Positions 47,034 through 56,014 of a stretch of 64,000 nt of DNA are shown piece by piece. The DNA is from Roseovarius pacificus (GTDB lineage Bacteria; Pseudomonadota; Alphaproteobacteria; Rhodobacterales; Rhodobacteraceae), in the NCBI RefSeq assembly GCF_900142665.1, contig NZ_FRBR01000012.1:1-64000 (forward strand), in the 5' to 3' direction. A program made the translations under genes and the position numbers. Position 1 is the stretch's first letter, and every line of letters begins with the position of its first letter. The notes beneath the pieces were generated by a model that saw only the letters and a list, made by a program, of their open reading frames with translations, did not search any database and was not told where the DNA came from.

Positions 47034-47366
47034 ATGGCGCGGCTGACCGCGGAGTTCTGGGTGCAGGCCTATCTGGCGCGGTTGCGGCTGGCCGATATCC
47101 CGGCTTTCGTGACGGCCCATGGCGATGACACGGCGGGCGCGGTTCTGGTCAAGCTGAACACGCTGGACGGGCAGGCGCGGGTGTTTCAGCGCAGTTTCGA
47201 CCTGATGAGCGGGGCGCGGCACTGGGCGGTGCTGACCGAGGGCGAGGAGTGCGCGGTGGACGAGGCGATTGCGCGGCAGCGCGGGTTCGATCCCGACCTG
47301 TGGGTGATCGAGGTCGAGGATCGGGAGGGGCGTCATTTGCTGGATCAGGAGGGGTTGAGCGACTGA
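47034..47366 (+). CDS. DUF1491 family protein
   Basis: The 110-residue product has the DUF1491 pattern: ARLTAEFWVQAYLARLRLAD at the N terminus, FVTAHGDDTAGAVLVKLNTL and the end with RHLLDQEGLSD. The role is unknown. It follows era after only 2 bases and so is part of the same transcript. The family is found mainly in alphaproteobacteria. Confidence 0.85.
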   Translation: MARLTAEFWVQAYLARLRLADIPAFVTAHGDDTAGAVLVKLNTLDGQARVFQRSFDLMSGARHWAVLTEGEECAVDEAIARQRGFDPDLWVIEVEDREGRHLLDQEGLSD

Positions 47367-47370
47367 TCCG

Positions 47371-47384
47371 TTGACAGGTGTCAA
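47371..47384. promoter_or_regulatory. FNR/CRP-type palindrome upstream of recO
   Basis: TTGACAGGTGTCAA is a palindrome of TTGAC-N4-GTCAA, the form bound by members of the CRP/FNR family such as NnrR and Dnr. It lies in the gap between the DUF1491 gene and recO, about 130 bases before recO. It could be a chance match. Confidence 0.35.
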
Positions 47385-47510
47385 CATGTTGCGTGGCGCT
47401 GCGGGGCGCGGGTATCGGTGCTCCGGGGATATCGGAGATCGCACTGAGACGGGCCTTGGCTCGGGCTGCGATCTGGTGTCAGATGGCGAAAGACGGCGCA
47501 GGAGCGGTTC

Positions 47511-48269
47511 ATGGAATGGCGCGATCAGGGGATCTTGCTGTCGGCCCGGACGCATGGCGAGACATCGGCGATCATCGAGGTGTTCACCCCCGCCCAGGGG
47601 CGGCATGCGGGAGTCGTGCGCGGGGGTACGTCGCGCAAGCTGGCGCCGGTCTTGCAGCCGGGTGCGCAGCTCGATCTGGTGTGGCGGGCGCGGCTGGAGG
47701 ATCATATCGGCACGTTCACGGTGGAGCCCGTGCGCTCGCGCGCGGCGGCGTCGATGGGCGACCGCATGGCGCTTGCCGGGCTGAATGCGGTTTGCGCCTT
47801 GCTGATGTTCTGCCTGCCCGAGCGCGAGGCGCATCGGCGGCTTTACGACAAGACCGAACGGTTGCTGGACCTTCTGGGGCAGTCGGATATCTGGCCGCTG
47901 GCCTATCTCAACTGGGAACTGGCATTGCTGGAGGATATGGGGTTCGGTCTCGATCTGGGCACCTGCGCGGTGATGGGGGCGCAGGCCAATGACCTGAGCT
48001 ATGTATCGCCGCGGACCGGGCGGGCGGTGTCGCGTGCCGGTGCGGGAGAGTGGGCGGATCGGCTGTTGCCGTTGCCGCCTTGTCTGCTGGGCGCGGGGCC
48101 GGCGCCGGATGCCGAGGTGCTGGAGGGGCTCAGGGTGACGGGGCATTTCCTGCACAATCGTCTGGCGCCGGAGATGGGGCACAAGCCCCTGCCTGCCGCG
48201 CGTCAGAGGTTCGTCGACCGTTTTTGCGCCATGACCGGCCTTGAGGGGGCGCATCCGGCCCGCGAATGA
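47511..48269 (+). CDS. recO: DNA repair protein RecO
   Basis: The 252-residue product helps RecA load at gaps in the RecF pathway. It opens [19 protein letters not shown] (OB fold), continues with [20 protein letters not shown] and [20 protein letters not shown], and ends with the helical domain containing [20 protein letters not shown]. The alphaproteobacterial form commonly lacks the full zinc-binding Cys set and this one also shows only scattered Cys. It ends the lepB-recO run. Confidence 0.93.
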   Translation: MEWRDQGILLSARTHGETSAIIEVFTPAQGRHAGVVRGGTSRKLAPVLQPGAQLDLVWRARLEDHIGTFTVEPVRSRAAASMGDRMALAGLNAVCALLMFCLPEREAHRRLYDKTERLLDLLGQSDIWPLAYLNWELALLEDMGFGLDLGTCAVMGAQANDLSYVSPRTGRAVSRAGAGEWADRLLPLPPCLLGAGPAPDAEVLEGLRVTGHFLHNRLAPEMGHKPLPAARQRFVDRFCAMTGLEGAHPARE

Positions 48270-48301
48270 TGCATGTCGCCCGCCCTTGGGGCGGTGGCAT
48301 G

Positions 48302-49282
48302 TCAGGCGCCGGACCAGGGGAGTTTGCTGCCGCTCGATTCCTGCCGGGGCGTCAGGCCAAAGGCGGCACGGTAGCTTTTGGAAAAATGCGAGGGCGATTG
48401 AAAGCCGCAGGCGATGGCCACGTCGATGACGGGCAGGTTGGTCTGCATCAGCAACTGCCGCGCTTTTTCCAGCCGCAACTGGAAATAGTATTTCCTGGGA
48501 GAGGTGCTCAGGTATCTGGCAAAGAGCCGTTCCAGTTGCCGCGTGGAAAGTTCGACATACGCCGCGATTTCCTGGGGTGAAATCGGGTCTTCCAGATTGG
48601 CCTCCATCAGTTCCACGGCCTGGGCCAGTTTGAGATGCCTGATGCCGGTCTTGTTCAGGACCGAGATGCGCTGTGCGTGTTCGGTGCTGCGCGGCATGGT
48701 ATAGATCATCTGGTCGGCCACCCATCCGGCCAGGTCCTCGCCGTAATCGCGGAAGATGCGGTGCAGCATCAGGTCCATCGACGCGGCCCCGCCCGCGCAG
48801 GTGAAAATCGTGCCGTCTTCGGTAAAGATGTTATCGACCAGTTTGACCTGGGCCATCATCTCGGACAGCGAGGCGTGATATTCCCAGTGTGTCGTGACCT
48901 GCTTTTCGCTGAGCAACCCGGCCTTGCCCAAGGTGTAGACCGCCGAGGAGATCGCGCCGATGGTGACACCGCGGCGTGCCTCGCGGCGCAGCCAGTTGAT
49001 CACCGGAACGGTGGTGGCCTCGGCGATCCTTTCGCCCCCCACGACCACCAGCACATCATCGTGTCTGAGCGGAACCAGCCCGGCATCGCAGGGAACATGA
49101 AAGCCGTTCCATCCCACGGCGTGGGTTTCGCGCTCATGCAGGAGTTTCCAGCTATAGCAGGTGGCGTCGGGGTGGTAGCGGTTGGCATGGGCCAGCGTTT
49201 CGACCGCACAGTGAAACCCGAGTGGCGAAAACCCGTCGAGCAGCAGAAAGACATAGTTTTTCGGGGTCACGTCTTGGGACAT
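48302..49282 (-). CDS. GlxA-family AraC-type transcriptional regulator
   Basis: The 326-residue product has an N-terminal DJ-1/PfpI-like ligand-sensing domain (YVFLLLDGFSPLGFHCAVET, GVTIGAISSAVYTLGKAGL) and a C-terminal AraC helix-turn-helix. The latter reads ISPQEIAAYVELSTRQLERL and then AIACGFQSPSHFSKSYRAAF. This architecture is that of GbdR and CdhR, regulators of betaine and carnitine catabolism. It lies near a dimethylglycine/sarcosine dehydrogenase-like gene (50224), which fits such a role, but a TetR gene lies between them. The ATG at 49280-49282 is used; the frame is open 27 residues further. Confidence 0.85.
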   Translation of the reverse strand: MSQDVTPKNYVFLLLDGFSPLGFHCAVETLAHANRYHPDATCYSWKLLHERETHAVGWNGFHVPCDAGLVPLRHDDVLVVVGGERIAEATTVPVINWLRREARRGVTIGAISSAVYTLGKAGLLSEKQVTTHWEYHASLSEMMAQVKLVDNIFTEDGTIFTCAGGAASMDLMLHRIFRDYGEDLAGWVADQMIYTMPRSTEHAQRISVLNKTGIRHLKLAQAVELMEANLEDPISPQEIAAYVELSTRQLERLFARYLSTSPRKYYFQLRLEKARQLLMQTNLPVIDVAIACGFQSPSHFSKSYRAAFGLTPRQESSGSKLPWSGA

Positions 49283-49454
49283 AAGCAGGCACCGTGCAGA
49301 AACTGGCGCGCAGGGTGGCGACCGGATGGGGCATTCCGCCGCAAGATGCGACCGGGTATGCATATCATTCCTGGAAGAGATCGCGTGTCACTTTTGCGTC
49401 ACGAAAAGCGACAGTCTCCGACATTTCGCCGGGGTCGCCCTGACGGTAGCGGAG

Positions 49455-50000
49455 TCAGCGCAGGGCCAGAACCAGATCGACAAGCGAGCCGATGGCGTCG
49501 CGGTTATGGCCGGGGCGATCCTGTTCCAGCCCCGCCATGCCGATCCCGGCGGCGCAGATGATGCGCGCCATTTCCGGGTTGCGGATGCCGGTTTCCGACA
49601 GAAGGTGCTGCGCGAGGGTCAGCCAATAGGTATCGACGCGCGCCACCGTTTGCGCCGCGCCGTCATGGCCTGCCGCCCAGGCCCGGATCGCGGGTTCGGC
49701 GGGAATGTCACGGGAAGGGTCAGCGATGATCTGTGCCAGATCGCGCAGCTTGCCGACCGGGTTTTCCTGTGCGGCAAGGGCCGCGTCGGTTTCGGCGATG
49801 ACGCGGGCTTCCCATGTTTCCAGCAATGCGGCGTGGTAATCCGGGACATCCTTGAAATGCCAGTAGAACGATCCCTTGGTCGTTCCCAGCCTGCGGGCCA
49901 GCGGTTCGGCCTTCAGGGCGTCGGGGCCGCTTTGGGTCAAGGCTTCGAACCCGGCGCTCAGCCAGTCATGCCGGTCGAGTCGTTTCGCTGCGGCGTTCAT
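49455..50000 (-). CDS. TetR-family transcriptional regulator
   Basis: The 181-residue product begins with a TetR helix-turn-helix: RHDWLSAGFEALTQSGPDAL, then EPLARRLGTTKGSFYWHFKD, near residues 10-50. The C-terminal part is unlike a known ligand group. It reads away from the dehydrogenase-like gene at 50224, sharing a 223-base divergent region, so it may control that gene. The ATG is at 49998-50000; the 35-residue upstream open frame is not family-like. Confidence 0.85.
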   Translation of the reverse strand: MNAAAKRLDRHDWLSAGFEALTQSGPDALKAEPLARRLGTTKGSFYWHFKDVPDYHAALLETWEARVIAETDAALAAQENPVGKLRDLAQIIADPSRDIPAEPAIRAWAAGHDGAAQTVARVDTYWLTLAQHLLSETGIRNPEMARIICAAGIGMAGLEQDRPGHNRDAIGSLVDLVLALR

Positions 50001-50223
50001 GGCGCAAGGATACGCTCGCGTGTGTGGGCCGCGCAAGCGTGGTGTTGTCACGTGCCGTCGAGCGCCATGCCCTGCTGGCGTGTCCAAGGTGCGTAACGCC
50101 GGCATTTTGCCGTTTCATGCGGGCAAACGCGTCGGTTTTGCGCGTTCTTGTGTCGGCTGGACTCTGCGCAGGTCAACAGGCCTGATAAACAGGGATGAAC
50201 CGGGTACCAAGGAGTCGCACCCC

Positions 50224-52725
50224 ATGAAGACCAACGTCAAAGCGCTTATCGTCGGTGGCGGCGCCATCGGCACCTCGATCGCCTATCATCTGGCCAGATT
50301 CGGCTGGGACGATGTCATGCTGCTGGAGCGGGACGAACTGACGAGTGGCTCTACCTGGCACGCTGCCGGTCTGCTGCCGCTGTTCAACATGTCCTATGCG
50401 GTGACGCATATCCACGATTACTCGGTCAAGTTCTACAAGACGCTGGAAGAAGAGACCGGGCTGAACGCCGGGTTTTCCGTGGTGGGCAACCTGCGCATGG
50501 CGCAGACGCAGGAGCGTATGGACGAATACATGGTCTATGCCTCGACCGCCGAAACCGTGGGCGTGCCCTTTGAATGGCTGACCCCGGCACAGATCAAGGA
50601 GCGCTGGCCGCTGGTCAATTGCGACGATCTGAAAGGCGCGATCTATCACCCGACGGACGGCTATATCAACCCGGCGGACGTGACCATGGCGATGGCCAAG
50701 GGCGCGCGTCAGCGCGGTGTCATGATCGAGCGCAAGTGGCAGGCCGACGCCTATCACTGGAATGGCGAGGCGTGGGAAGTCACCTGCACAAAGATGGTGG
50801 AAAAGGGCGGTAATCTCGTGCCTTCGGACGAGCAGATCGTCATCACCGCCGAGCATGTGGTCACCGCCACGGGCAACCACGCGCAGCGCACCGCGCGCCT
50901 GTTAGGGATCAAGACCCCGGCGATCCCGGTCGAACACCAGTTCATCGTGACCGAACCCGACCCCGCGCTGGTGGACTACCGCAATGCGGGCAACCCCGAG
51001 CATCCGGTGCTGCGCGATGCCGACGCCAAGTGGTACGTCCGCGAAGAGCGTGGCGGCTGGATTCTGGGCCCCTATGAGCGCAACGCGCCCGCGCGGTTCG
51101 AATACGGTGTGCCCGACAGTTTCCGCGCCGATCTGTTCCCGCTGGATCTGGAGCGGATCGAAGAGGAATACATGAGCATGATCCACCGGATTCCGTCCTC
51201 GGAAACCGTGGGTTTGAAGGACGATTTCAACGGGCCGATCTGCTATACGCCCGATGGCAACCCGCTGGTTGGCCCCGCGCCGGGGCTGCGCAACATGTGG
51301 CTGGCCGAGGGGTTCAGCTTCGGGATCACCGCCGCGGGCGGCACCGGGTATTACATGGCGCAGATGATGGTCGAGGGCGAGGCCGAGATCGACATGGCAT
51401 CGCTCGATCCCAAGCGGTTCGGAAGCTGGATGACCACCGAATGGTCCGCGCGCAAGGACGAAGAGGCCTATGAGCACGTCTACATCCTGCACCACCCGGA
51501 CGAAGAGCGCGAGGCCTGCCGTCCGCTGCGCACCGCGCCCAGCTATGACCGTCTGAAGGCGCGTGGCGCGCAGTTCGGCGTGGTCAACGGGTTCGAGCGG
51601 CCCAACTATTACGGCCCCGTCGATGCGCCTGCGGATTTCGATCATAACGCGCGCAGCTTCCGCCGTGGCGGCTGGTGGCAATATGCCGTGGACGAGGCCA
51701 GGGCGGTGCGCGAGGGCGTGGGCCTGATCGACGCGTCGGCCTTTACCAAGCACACGGTCAAGGGGCCGGGCGCGACGGCGTTTCTGGATTGGTTCACCTG
51801 CAACAGGCTGCCCAAGGTCGGGCGTATCAACCTGACCTATGCGCTGACCAGCGCGGGCACGACCCGGACGGAATACACCATCGTGCGTCTGGCCGAGGAC
51901 AGCTATTATCTCGTGTCCGCCGGTGCGTTGACCGATTACGACGGCGATTATCTGCGCAAATGCGCCGAGGACAAGGCGGCGGAGTTCGGCTATATCGCGG
52001 TCGAGGATGTGACCACGCAATGGGGCGTTTTCTCCATTGCCGGACCGAAATCGCGCGATGTTCTGAAAGAGGTCATCAAGGATGCCGAGCCCGACACCGC
52101 GCTATCGAACAAGCGTTTCCCGTGGCTGAGCCAGCGTGACATCGAACTGGGCATGTGCCCGGTGCGCGCGATCCGCGTGGCCTATACCGGCGAGCTGGGC
52201 TGGGAGTTGCATCACCCGATCGAGATGCAGAACTACCTGTTCGACCTGCTGGAAGAGGCCGGCAAGAAACACGACATGAAGCTGGTGGGCGTGCGCGCGC
52301 AGAACTGGCTGCGTCAGGAGAAATCCTATCGCGCCTTCGGCAACGAACTGGGCCGCGATGCGACGCCGCTGGAGGCCGATCTGCCGCGCTTTGTGGACCA
52401 GTCCAAGGAATTTCAGGGCAAGGATGCCATGAACGATCTGGGCGTGCGGTTCAAATGCGTGACGGTCCTGATCGACGGGCCGGACGATGCCGATCCCTGG
52501 GGGGCCGAGGCGCTCTACGATGGCGATACGCGGGTGGGTCGCCTGACATCGGGCGGGTATTCCGTGGCGTTCGGCAAGTCCATCGGCATGGGCTATGTCA
52601 GCCCCGACAAGGCCGAGCCGGGCACGAAGCTGAAGGTGAAGATCCTCAACGAACTTTGGGATGCCGAAGTGACCGAGGACAGCCCTTATGATCCGAAGAA
52701 CGAAGTGATCCGGGTCGACGGGTAA
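50224..52725 (+). CDS. Dimethylglycine/sarcosine dehydrogenase-like FAD and GcvT protein
   Basis: The 833-residue product has an N-terminal FAD oxidoreductase domain (ALIVGGGAIGTSIAYHLARF, LTSGSTWHAAGLLPLFN) of about 400 residues and a C-terminal aminomethyltransferase (GcvT) part. The latter shows VGLIDASAFTKHTVKGPGAT, IRVAYTGELGWELHHPIEM and GRLTSGGYSVAFGKSIGMGY. This layout is that of mitochondrial-type dimethylglycine and sarcosine dehydrogenases, which pass a one-carbon unit to tetrahydrofolate. The bet genes make betaine, so demethylation of dimethylglycine or sarcosine derived from it is plausible. The ATG has a GGAGTCGC-like site upstream. The exact substrate is not decided by sequence. 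Confidence 0.85.
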   Translation: MKTNVKALIVGGGAIGTSIAYHLARFGWDDVMLLERDELTSGSTWHAAGLLPLFNMSYAVTHIHDYSVKFYKTLEEETGLNAGFSVVGNLRMAQTQERMDEYMVYASTAETVGVPFEWLTPAQIKERWPLVNCDDLKGAIYHPTDGYINPADVTMAMAKGARQRGVMIERKWQADAYHWNGEAWEVTCTKMVEKGGNLVPSDEQIVITAEHVVTATGNHAQRTARLLGIKTPAIPVEHQFIVTEPDPALVDYRNAGNPEHPVLRDADAKWYVREERGGWILGPYERNAPARFEYGVPDSFRADLFPLDLERIEEEYMSMIHRIPSSETVGLKDDFNGPICYTPDGNPLVGPAPGLRNMWLAEGFSFGITAAGGTGYYMAQMMVEGEAEIDMASLDPKRFGSWMTTEWSARKDEEAYEHVYILHHPDEEREACRPLRTAPSYDRLKARGAQFGVVNGFERPNYYGPVDAPADFDHNARSFRRGGWWQYAVDEARAVREGVGLIDASAFTKHTVKGPGATAFLDWFTCNRLPKVGRINLTYALTSAGTTRTEYTIVRLAEDSYYLVSAGALTDYDGDYLRKCAEDKAAEFGYIAVEDVTTQWGVFSIAGPKSRDVLKEVIKDAEPDTALSNKRFPWLSQRDIELGMCPVRAIRVAYTGELGWELHHPIEMQNYLFDLLEEAGKKHDMKLVGVRAQNWLRQEKSYRAFGNELGRDATPLEADLPRFVDQSKEFQGKDAMNDLGVRFKCVTVLIDGPDDADPWGAEALYDGDTRVGRLTSGGYSVAFGKSIGMGYVSPDKAEPGTKLKVKILNELWDAEVTEDSPYDPKNEVIRVDG

Positions 52726-52734
52726 AACGGATGA

Positions 52735-52759
52735 GGCCGGGCCAAGTGCCCGGCCTTTT
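52735..52759 (+). terminator. Terminator after the dehydrogenase-like gene
   Basis: GGCCGGGC (52735-52742) and GCCCGGCC (52748-52755) form a perfect 8-bp stem around CAAGT, followed by TTTT. It lies 10 bases after the stop of the 833-residue gene. Its last base touches the stop of the convergent LysR gene. Confidence 0.85.
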
Positions 52760-53640
52760 CAATCGGGCGCGTGTAGCGCATCGCGCAGGATATTCCAACT
52801 GTCCAGCGCTGCGGGGCGGATGGGATCGGCCAAACGGATCATCCGCACATCCAGCATCAGGTCGGGCGTATCGAGGGACGCGCGGATCAGGCGGCCTTGC
52901 TTCAGCGCCGTGTCTGCCAATGAGAGCGGCAGCCATGCGATACCGATGCCATCAAGTGCATATTGGCAGGCGGCGAGGGTCAGGGCGGTTTCGGCCTTGC
53001 GCGTGATGTCGATACCGGCGGGCAGGCGGGAGAGAACGGCGCGCTCCAGCACCTGCCCGAGGAAGACCTCGCCGGGATAGGCGATGATTGGCCAGGACAT
53101 CATGTCCGGCAGATTTACCAAATCCGGTGCACATACCGCGATCAGAGGCTCGGTGCCGATGGACATTTCGGCAAAGGCACGGCTGTCGGGGCGTGGCGGG
53201 CCGTGCGGGGAATCGTAGATCACGGCAATGTCCACCTCGCCGGTGACGAGTTGCGACAGGCACTCGTCCCGGTTGCCCGAGCGGACCCGCACCGACCGGT
53301 CGCGTGCCAGAACCTGCACCAGCCGGGGGGATATGGTGGTGGTGATCGCGTGCTGACAGGCCAGGGACACGACACGCCCCGTGCCCGACTGCCGCAGTCC
53401 GTCGCGCAGGGTGCGCAGATCGGCGGCCATGCGGCGCATCTCGTCCTCGCGGGCGCGAACATTAGGCAGGAGTTGCACGGGCTTGCGGGCGCGGTCGAAC
53501 AGGGGGGTGCCGATTCCGTCCTCGATGGTGCGGATGCGGCGGGTAAAGGCCGATTGAGTCAGGTTCCGGGCCTCTGCCGCACGGGCAAAGGAGCCGGTAT
53601 CGAGCACCGCAAGGATATCTTCCAGCCAATCCAGACGCAT
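52759..53640 (-). CDS. LysR-family transcriptional regulator, divergent from cuyA
   Basis: The 293-residue product has a typical LysR helix-turn-helix ([39 protein letters not shown], residues 2-40) and an inducer-binding domain with [20 protein letters not shown] and [11 protein letters not shown]. It is divergent from the cuyA-like gene at 53767, with a 126-base region holding a clear T-N11-A inverted repeat. In Ruegeria pomeroyi a LysR gene (cuyR) sits next to cuyA, so it is likely the cysteate-responsive regulator. The inducer is inferred, not seen. Confidence 0.85.
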   Translation of the reverse strand: MRLDWLEDILAVLDTGSFARAAEARNLTQSAFTRRIRTIEDGIGTPLFDRARKPVQLLPNVRAREDEMRRMAADLRTLRDGLRQSGTGRVVSLACQHAITTTISPRLVQVLARDRSVRVRSGNRDECLSQLVTGEVDIAVIYDSPHGPPRPDSRAFAEMSIGTEPLIAVCAPDLVNLPDMMSWPIIAYPGEVFLGQVLERAVLSRLPAGIDITRKAETALTLAACQYALDGIGIAWLPLSLADTALKQGRLIRASLDTPDLMLDVRMIRLADPIRPAALDSWNILRDALHAPD

Positions 53641-53671
53641 GGGATCGTGATAGGCGTCTTCGACATAACTT

Positions 53672-53694
53672 GCAAATCATGCATTATGAATTGC
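53672..53694. promoter_or_regulatory. LysR-type operator (T-N11-A) between LysR gene and cuyA
   Basis: GCAAATCAT (53672-53680) and ATGAATTGC (53686-53694) form an inverted repeat with one mismatch and a 5-base centre, and contain a T-N11-A core (T53677 to A53689). It lies about 12 bases before the -35 box of the cuyA promoter, the usual place for a LysR activator. The same site is close to the start of the LysR gene and could mediate autoregulation. Confidence 0.75.
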
Positions 53695-53705
53695 GGTATT
53701 CGCAT

Positions 53706-53734
53706 TTGCAGCGGCCTGTTTCGCCGGGCTATGT
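53706..53734 (+). promoter_or_regulatory. Candidate promoter of cuyA
   Basis: TTGCAG (53706-53711) and CTATGT (53729-53734) are separated by 17 bases, and lie between the T-N11-A operator and the cuyA start. Both boxes differ from consensus, as expected for an activator-dependent promoter. Confidence 0.5.
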
Positions 53735-53766
53735 GGTTTGTAACGCATAATAAGGAGGGTCCCCCC

Positions 53767-54789
53767 ATGCATCTTGCCCGTTTTCCGCGCCATTTTTTGG
53801 CGCATCTTCCCACACCGCTGGAACGTCTGGACCGGCTGACTGCCGAGCTGGGCGGGCCGGAAATCTGGATCAAGCGCGACGATTGCACGGGGCTGTCCAC
53901 GGGCGGGAACAAGACCCGCAAGCTGGAATTCCTGATGGCCGAGGCCGAAGCGCAGGGCGCCGACATGGTGATGACCCAAGGCGCGACACAATCAAATCAC
54001 GCCCGTCAGACGGCGGCCTTTGCGGCCAAGCTGGGGGTACCGTGCCATATCCTGCTGGAGGACCGGACCGGATCGAACGATCCGAATTACAACAATAACG
54101 GCAATGTCCTGCTGGATCACCTGCACGGCGCCACCACCGAGAAATGCCCCGGCGGCGGCGACATGAATGCCGAGATGGAAGCCGTTGCCGACAAGCTGCG
54201 CGCCGATGGCAAGACGGTTTACACCATTCCGGGCGGGGGCTCGAACCCGACGGGGGCTTTGGGTTATGTGAATTGCGCGTTCGAGTTGCTTAGTCAGGTC
54301 AACGGAACGGGGCTGAAGATCGACCATATCGTGCATGCCACCGGCAGCGCGGGAACACAGGCGGGGTTGATTACCGGCCTTCAGGCGATGAATGCGCAAA
54401 TTCCGCTGTTGGGCATCGGCGTGCGTGCGCCCAGGCCCAAGCAGGAGGAAAACGTCTATAACCTTGCCTGTGCCACCGCCGAGAAATTGGGCTGTGCGGG
54501 TGTGGTCAGGCGCGAAGACGTGGTGGCCAATACCGATTACGTGGGCGAAGGCTATGGCATCCCCACCGAGGGCGGGCTGGAAGCGATCCGTATGTTCGCC
54601 GAACTCGAGGCGATCCTGCTGGATCCGGTTTATTCGGCCAAGGGGGCGGCGGGCCTGATTGATTTGATCCGCAAGGGCCATTTCAAGAAAGGCGAGCGCG
54701 TGGTTTTCGTTCATACCGGCGGCGCGGCGGCGCTGTTTGGCTATGACGCCGCGTTCGATTTCGCGGATCGCTGGCGCAACGCAGGGTGA
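53767..54789 (+). CDS. cuyA: L-cysteate sulfo-lyase / D-cysteine desulfhydrase family protein
   Basis: The 340-residue product is a PLP enzyme of the D-cysteine desulfhydrase/ACC deaminase fold. It shows [40 protein letters not shown] with the likely PLP lysine at 49, [33 protein letters not shown] and [15 protein letters not shown]. In Roseobacter bacteria this type was characterised as CuyA, which splits L-cysteate into pyruvate, sulfite and ammonia. The divergent LysR gene supports that reading. AAGGAGGG lies 7 bases before the ATG. Desulfhydrase activity on D-cysteine remains an alternative. Confidence 0.8.
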   Translation: MHLARFPRHFLAHLPTPLERLDRLTAELGGPEIWIKRDDCTGLSTGGNKTRKLEFLMAEAEAQGADMVMTQGATQSNHARQTAAFAAKLGVPCHILLEDRTGSNDPNYNNNGNVLLDHLHGATTEKCPGGGDMNAEMEAVADKLRADGKTVYTIPGGGSNPTGALGYVNCAFELLSQVNGTGLKIDHIVHATGSAGTQAGLITGLQAMNAQIPLLGIGVRAPRPKQEENVYNLACATAEKLGCAGVVRREDVVANTDYVGEGYGIPTEGGLEAIRMFAELEAILLDPVYSAKGAAGLIDLIRKGHFKKGERVVFVHTGGAAALFGYDAAFDFADRWRNAG

Positions 54790-54798
54790 TGACAGCAG

Positions 54799-54828
54799 AA
54801 AACGCGCGCCTGTCGGGGCGCGCGTTTT
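54799..54828 (+). terminator. Terminator after cuyA
   Basis: AAAACGCGCGCC (54799-54810) pairs perfectly with GGCGCGCGTTTT (54817-54828) around a 6-base loop. The stem ends in TTTT on the plus strand and in a mirror T-run on the minus strand, so it can serve both cuyA and the convergent DUF937 gene. Confidence 0.9.
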
Positions 54829-54851
54829 GACTCGGTGTCGCCCGGCAAGGT

Positions 54852-55436
54852 CTATTTCATGAACTTGCCAAGGATGTCGTCCATGGCCGATCCGTCGCCA
54901 TCGGCATCCAGCATATTGGTCAGCATCGACAGGTCGGGGCCAGAGCCGCCCTTGTTGCCGCCCAACAGGCCGCTGACCATGCCCATCAGCCCACCGCCGC
55001 CGGTCATCTGGTCGATCTGGCTGTCGGGCATCTGTTTTTGCAGGCCGCCCTGCGCCATCGCGGCGAGGGCAGGCAGGAATTGCGCCACGAGGCCCTGATC
55101 GACGCCCGCGCTTTCCGAGGCGGCGGCGGCCAGCCCTTCGGTGGCGGCGGAATCCCCGAGAAGGCTTTCGAGGAAAGACTGCCCCTGCGCCATGGCCTCG
55201 GGTTGGGCTGCGGCGGCGGGGTTGTCGAAATACCCGGCCTGCGCCTCGCCCTTCATGGCGCCGAGGACGGTATCGGCCTGTCCCTGCTCGGCGCGTTTCT
55301 TCGCGGCCTGTCCGATTGCGGGGGCCAGCATCTGGGTCAGCTGTTGCGCCTTGGCCTCGTCCAGACCGAACTGACCGGCCAGTTGCGCAAGGCCCTGACC
55401 GCCACCGGCCTGTTCAAGAAGCTTCATGATCGACAT
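54852..55436 (-). CDS. DUF937 domain protein
   Basis: The 194-residue product has a DUF937-like layout. It shows MSIMKLLEQAGGGQGLAQLAG at the start and QLTQMLAPAIGQAAKKRAE, then an Ala/Gln/Gly-rich middle and PDSQIDQMTGGGGLMGMVSG near the end. It has no signal peptide. The family's function is unknown; low sequence complexity suggests helical bundles. It is terminated together with cuyA by the shared hairpin. Confidence 0.75.
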   Translation of the reverse strand: MSIMKLLEQAGGGQGLAQLAGQFGLDEAKAQQLTQMLAPAIGQAAKKRAEQGQADTVLGAMKGEAQAGYFDNPAAAAQPEAMAQGQSFLESLLGDSAATEGLAAAASESAGVDQGLVAQFLPALAAMAQGGLQKQMPDSQIDQMTGGGGLMGMVSGLLGGNKGGSGPDLSMLTNMLDADGDGSAMDDILGKFMK

Positions 55437-55562
55437 GTTGCAATATCCCCTCAGGTTATGTGTCCTGTCCCAGCCAATCGTAGAAAGGCCAGTAAAGTAA
55501 GGGGAAAAACCTTGCTCACTCCGCAGCGGAGATTGCGCCGCGCGCCAGGTGACGTGCCGGAA

Positions 55563-55904
55563 TCAGCCCTGACCCGTCAATTCATCGTAGCATTCCAGTG
55601 CCTTGGCGGCATACATCATCGACGGTCCGCCGCCCATCTGGATGCACATGGCCAGAACGTCGCCGATCTCGTCACGGGTGGCGCCGGTGCGGATCAGGGC
55701 CTCGACATGCAGGGCGATGCAGGCCTCGCATTTTGTGGCCACGGCAATGCCGAGGGCGACGAACTCCTTGGTTTTGAAATCCAGCGTGCCGCCTTCCTTG
55801 ACGGATTTCCCAAGCGCGCCAAACGCCTGTGCGGTGTCGGGGATTGTCTTGTTCAGCGCCCGCAACTGTTGGCGGGTGTCGTTGAGTTTGTCGTTCCAGC
55901 TCAT
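55563..55904 (-). CDS. Carboxymuconolactone decarboxylase / AhpD-like protein
   Basis: The 113-residue product is an AhpD-like alpha-helical protein. It shows GTLDFKTKEFVALGIAVATK, the redox motif CEACIALHVEALI with CxxC and His, and GGGPSMMYAAKALECYDEL. Single-domain forms include carboxymuconolactone decarboxylases and peroxidase-type proteins, and the CxxC suggests the latter. ATG 55902-55904 is used; the open frame runs further to 55943. It stands alone. Confidence 0.85.
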   Translation of the reverse strand: MSWNDKLNDTRQQLRALNKTIPDTAQAFGALGKSVKEGGTLDFKTKEFVALGIAVATKCEACIALHVEALIRTGATRDEIGDVLAMCIQMGGGPSMMYAAKALECYDELTGQG

Positions 55905-56014
55905 ATTCGCGCTCCGATATGTGTGTCGGAGTTGTCGTATCATGATCCCATGTCAGGACTTTGATGCAGATCAGGCCGGCGCATAAGGCAGGACCGTTTT
56001 TTTGCGCTGCGCGA

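Noticed and set aside
50224-52725. DMSP demethylase (DmdA)
   Set aside because: DmdA consists of a GcvT-type domain only, about 370 residues. This protein has an extra FAD oxidoreductase half of about 400 residues, so it fits dimethylglycine/sarcosine dehydrogenases better.
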